Shown: piece by piece, positions 5,277 to 7,556 of the stretch
Position numbering within the stretch: the stretch's first letter is position 1
Layout: each line of letters begins with the position of its first letter
Assembly (NCBI GenBank): GCA_022600335.1
Contig: JAHZKN010000354.1
Coordinates: forward strand, 1-7,556
Direction: 5' to 3'
Source of the DNA: Alphaproteobacteria bacterium
Lineage (GTDB): Bacteria; Pseudomonadota; Alphaproteobacteria; Rhizobiales; Hyphomicrobiaceae
Length of the DNA stretch: 7,556 bases
Notes under the pieces: generated by a model
Seen by the model: only the letters and a program-made list of their open reading frames with translations
Databases searched by the model: none
Told to the model about the DNA's origin: nothing
Position numbers and translations under genes: made by a program

Positions 5277-6575
5277 ATGACACTTGAAATTGGACTTACC
5301 CTTCTTGTCGTTCTGACATTGATCTGTTTGTCGGGCTTCTTTTCCGGATCAGAGACTGCGCTGACCGCTGCCTCCCGCGCGCGCATGCACGCACTTGAGC
5401 AGGAGGGCAATATCAACGCAGGTCGCGTCAATGCGCTTCTAACGGAGCCACATCGCATTATTGGTGCGGTTCTGTTGGGCAACAATCTTGTCAACATCCT
5501 CGCCTCAGCGTTGACCACCAGCCTGCTCATCAGTCTGTTCGGTGATGTTGGCGTGCTCTACGCCACCATCGGGGTCACCGTACTGGTTGTGATTTTCGCC
5601 GAGGTGCTGCCGAAGACTTATGCCTTAGCCTTTTCAGATCGGTTCGCCCTTGCCATCGCGCCTGCCATGCAGGCGCTGATCGTGCTCATGCGCCCGTTCA
5701 CAGCCGGGATTGAATTCATCGTTCGGCAAATTTTTCGGTTCACCCCTACAGAAAAAGATGATGATGCAAATCTTTTGGCGGCTCACGAAGAAATTCGCGG
5801 CACGATTGATTTGCAGACCAAAGAAGGCGCAGTAGCACGCCATGATGCAGATATGTTAGGCGGTGTGCTTGATCTGCGTGACCTGCAAATAGATGACATC
5901 ATGATCCATCGCACCAAGATGGAAACGATTAATGCTGACGACCCAACGGAAAAAGTCATTGATGAACTCCTCGATTCGCAATTCACACGGGTGCCCATCT
6001 GGAAAGATCAGCCAGAGAATATTGTCGGCGTCCTGCACACAAAGGACCTCTTTGCTGCCCTTGGACGCCAATCATGGGATCTGTCAAAAATCGACATTAT
6101 GAGCTTTGCGCTTGAGCCCTGGTTCGTGCCCGAGACGACCAGTGTCAAAGTTCAACTCAATGCTTTTTTAAAGCGCAAAGCGCAGTTGGCTTTGGTCGTT
6201 GATGAATATGGCGAGGTGCAAGGGCTCATTACGCTTGAGGATATACTCGAGGAGATCGTTGGCCAGATTGACGATGAGCATGACACGCAGGAGGCAAATA
6301 TTCGTCCACAGCATGATGGGACGGTCAACGTCGATGGCACGGTTGCCATTCGCGACCTGAACCGATTTATGAATTGGGATTTGCCGGACGAAGAAGCCAC
6401 AACCATAGCCGGGCTCGTGATCCACGAGGCGGAAAACATTCCCGAACCGGGTCAAGTTTTTAAGTTCTATGGCTATCGCTTTGAGATCTTACGCAAACAC
6501 CGCAATAAGATTGCCGCCATCCGTGTCAAGCCATTGAGCAACGCGACGCCAGCGAAGGTAGCGCCGCGGCTGTAG
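5277..6575 (+). CDS. CNNM/HlyC-CorC family membrane protein (DUF21 + CBS pair + CorC domain)
   Basis: Inner-membrane protein of the CNNM/CorC family, whose members export or balance Mg2+, Co2+ and similar cations; 'hemolysin-like' is a historical label. From ATG 5277 it has 432 aa. The CNNM (DUF21) membrane domain spans about 1-150, with hydrophobic segments near 6-22, 61-88, 92-112 and 122-148. It carries the family hallmark SGFFSGSETALTA at 19-31 and FAEVLPKTYAL at 107-117, including the Glu-x-x-Pro-Lys element. A CBS pair follows: CBS1 at about 205-260 (MIHRTKMETI ... GVLHTKDLF) and CBS2 at about 280-333 (LALVVDEYGEVQGLITLEDILEEIVG). The C-terminal CorC/HlyC domain covers about 343-418. 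Nothing is truncated. An upstream TTG or GTG would add up to five residues. It lies 125 bases after aroB on the same strand and converges on bolA with a 40-base gap. The substrate cannot be told from sequence. Confidence 0.93.
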   Translation: MTLEIGLTLLVVLTLICLSGFFSGSETALTAASRARMHALEQEGNINAGRVNALLTEPHRIIGAVLLGNNLVNILASALTTSLLISLFGDVGVLYATIGVTVLVVIFAEVLPKTYALAFSDRFALAIAPAMQALIVLMRPFTAGIEFIVRQIFRFTPTEKDDDANLLAAHEEIRGTIDLQTKEGAVARHDADMLGGVLDLRDLQIDDIMIHRTKMETINADDPTEKVIDELLDSQFTRVPIWKDQPENIVGVLHTKDLFAALGRQSWDLSKIDIMSFALEPWFVPETTSVKVQLNAFLKRKAQLALVVDEYGEVQGLITLEDILEEIVGQIDDEHDTQEANIRPQHDGTVNVDGTVAIRDLNRFMNWDLPDEEATTIAGLVIHEAENIPEPGQVFKFYGYRFEILRKHRNKIAAIRVKPLSNATPAKVAPRL

Positions 6576-6615
6576 GGTGCTGCAGCGTGATACGCGGTGG
6601 CGTGTTGTGAAAACG
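6576..6615. other. Short convergent gap between the CNNM gene and bolA
   Basis: Only 40 bases separate two converging stop codons. A small hairpin (ACGC 6592-6595, GCGT 6600-6603, extendable with wobble pairs) and the 8-bp palindrome GCTGCAGC at 6579-6586 are present. Neither is followed by a U-run on the relevant strand, so I do not call a bidirectional terminator. Confidence 0.4.
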
Positions 6616-6891
6616 CTAGGGCAGCGGCTCGTCGGGCGCCAGAGTGGTAAGTGCCAGGGCATGAATACGGCCCGCGAGCTCATCGGCAAGGGCCGCATTG
6701 ACAAGGCGGTGACGGGCAACCCGCGTCAAGCCGCGAAATTTGTCGGAAACAACGAGGATACGAAAGTGGCTTTCTCCTGTGCCAGGAGACGATCGATGGC
6801 CAGCATGGAGATCACTTTCGTTGATGATATCGAGGCGCGTTGGCTCTAATGCGATCATCAACTTTTCTTGTAGGCGTTTTTCAGCACTCAT
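6616..6891 (-). CDS. bolA: BolA family protein
   Basis: A 91-aa BolA-fold protein, normal length for the family. BolA proteins act in the cytoplasm with monothiol glutaredoxins in [2Fe-2S] cluster handling and also influence transcription and cell morphology. Family features in order: the N-terminal helix RLQEKLMIAL, then INESDLHAGH at 23-32, SHFRILVVSDKFRG at 41-54 (the strand and SDKF/FxG element), LTRVARHRLVNAAL at 55-68, and HALALTTLAPDE at 77-88 with the invariant C-terminal His (H77), a cluster ligand. The start is the ATG at 6891-6889 with an AGAAG ribosome site about six bases upstream. It is divergent from the J-domain gene with a 123-base gap. BolA paralogues are not separable by name from this alone; the bolA-DnaJ arrangement matches the alphaproteobacterial type. 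Confidence 0.94.
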   Translation of the reverse strand: MSAEKRLQEKLMIALEPTRLDIINESDLHAGHRSSPGTGESHFRILVVSDKFRGLTRVARHRLVNAALADELAGRIHALALTTLAPDEPLP

Positions 6892-7014
6892 TAAGGCTTC
6901 TCATGACATTGAGGCGGCAAAAGGACGCGCATTATGGCAGGCTGGCCACAACTCGAACAGACCATTCTGCTAGTGCTTGTATGACAGGTTGGAGGAGACC
7001 ATAATCAGGCCACC
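6892..7014. promoter_or_regulatory. Divergent promoter region between bolA and the J-domain gene
   Basis: 123 bases that must contain both promoters. Toward the J-domain gene TTGAGG (6909-6914) is followed after 17 bases by TTATGG (6932-6937), a weak pair. Toward bolA a CATAAT hexamer at 6936-6931 on the minus strand is a good -10 match but lacks a good -35. The two candidates overlap, so they would compete. A strong GGAGGAGA lies at 6991-6998 but is 16 bases before the ATG. Confidence 0.3.
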
Positions 7015-7556
7015 ATGAAGCTGAATTCAAAATACTTTGATTCCATTCGCGTCTCGACCGGCCGCACGCGCGCTGGCACGCGACATAAGACAGCGAAGAA
7101 GGCAGACGGCCCCCCATGCCAGTGGAAGGGATGCGATCGACCTGGGTCGCATCGCGCGCCAAAGGGGCGCGGACGCGATGGCGAATACTTCGTGTTCTGT
7201 GTTGATCATGTGCGCAGCTACAACGCATCCTACAACTATTTTAATGGCATGAGCGACGGCGAAGTGGCGGAATTTCAAAAGGACGCCATCACCGGTCATC
7301 GACCGACCTGGAAGATGGGTGGAGATTCAGCGACGGACCCAGAAAACAAATCTGGTGGCGGAGCGAAATCGGGAGATTGGGACGCTTACGATAAGCTGCA
7401 GGATCCACACGGATTCTTTGCCTGGCGCGCAAAACAGGCGCGCAAGGAGGCTCAAACGCCGCGCAAGCAGGTCAAGCCCTTGGAACGCAAGGCGTTGACG
7501 GCGCTGCATCTAGAGCCCGATGCCGACAAGGATGAGATCAAATCGCGCTTCAAAGA
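7015..7556 (+). CDS. J-domain (DnaJ-like) protein with N-terminal Cys cluster, partial
   Basis: Open to the right end: 180 complete codons plus two bases. The visible sequence starts MKLNSKYFDSIRV. A basic stretch (about 12-30) precedes a possible zinc-binding cluster C35-x4-C40 ... C62-x2-H65 within about residues 33-70, followed by SYNYFNGMSDGEV. A variable linker rich in Gly, Ser, Asp and Lys (about 100-125) leads to DPHGFFAWRAKQARKEAQTPRK and then PLERKALTALHLEPDADKDEIKSRFK at 155-180. That last part is helix I and the start of helix II of a J domain; the HPD tripeptide lies beyond the window. The ATG at 7015 is the first in-frame start after a TGA at 6982-6984; its ribosome site is unusually distant or weak. 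A J domain stimulates Hsp70 (DnaK) ATPase; the client is unknown. This DnaJ-like gene usually lies between bolA and cobS in Rhizobiales, as far as I recall. Confidence 0.88.
   Translation, partial: MKLNSKYFDSIRVSTGRTRAGTRHKTAKKADGPPCQWKGCDRPGSHRAPKGRGRDGEYFVFCVDHVRSYNASYNYFNGMSDGEVAEFQKDAITGHRPTWKMGGDSATDPENKSGGGAKSGDWDAYDKLQDPHGFFAWRAKQARKEAQTPRKQVKPLERKALTALHLEPDADKDEIKSRFK

Noticed and set aside
1..7556. Mobile element, phage, CRISPR or defence island
   Set aside because: The only recombinase is XerD of housekeeping type. I found no terminal repeats, target duplications, repeat-spacer arrays, tRNA gene or composition shift.

Overview
The window looks like a piece of chromosome from an alphaproteobacterium, most likely of the Hyphomicrobiales (Rhizobiales) type. 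This rests on the protein sequences and on the gene order xerD / aroK-aroB-CNNM transporter / bolA / J-domain gene, which I recall as a conserved neighbourhood in that group. GC content is moderate and similar throughout. I see no insertion sequence, phage gene, CRISPR array, tRNA or rRNA, and no base-composition island. It is mainly a housekeeping region.

Layout. Bases 1-2932 are a leftward (minus-strand) block. Read in its own direction it holds a 48-aa single-pass membrane microprotein (2932-2786), an uncharacterised 652-aa exported protein (2620-662), and the tyrosine recombinase XerD (650 to beyond base 1, so its C-terminal catalytic residues are missing). The last two are only 11 bases apart and are probably cotranscribed. 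Bases 2933-3344 are a divergent intergenic region of about 410 bases with several short dyad symmetries and weak promoter candidates. Bases 3345-6575 are a rightward block: shikimate kinase (aroK), 3-dehydroquinate synthase (aroB), and a CNNM/HlyC-CorC family membrane protein with a CBS pair. Then bolA lies on the minus strand (6891-6616), convergent with the CNNM gene and divergent from a rightward J-domain protein gene (7015 to beyond the window end, cut just as the J domain begins).

How the genes work together. AroB (step 2) and AroK (step 5) belong to the shikimate pathway to chorismate and aromatic amino acids, and their pairing is classical. The CNNM protein is probably a divalent-cation exporter or Mg/Co homeostasis factor and has no metabolic link to them beyond conserved order. 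BolA is a small iron-sulfur/redox regulatory partner. XerD resolves chromosome dimers at dif. The two genes without a known function are the 48-aa membrane protein and the 652-aa exported protein upstream of xerD. With the dyads around them, they are the parts of the window most worth a second look. I found no clear evidence of a novel defence or mobile system.
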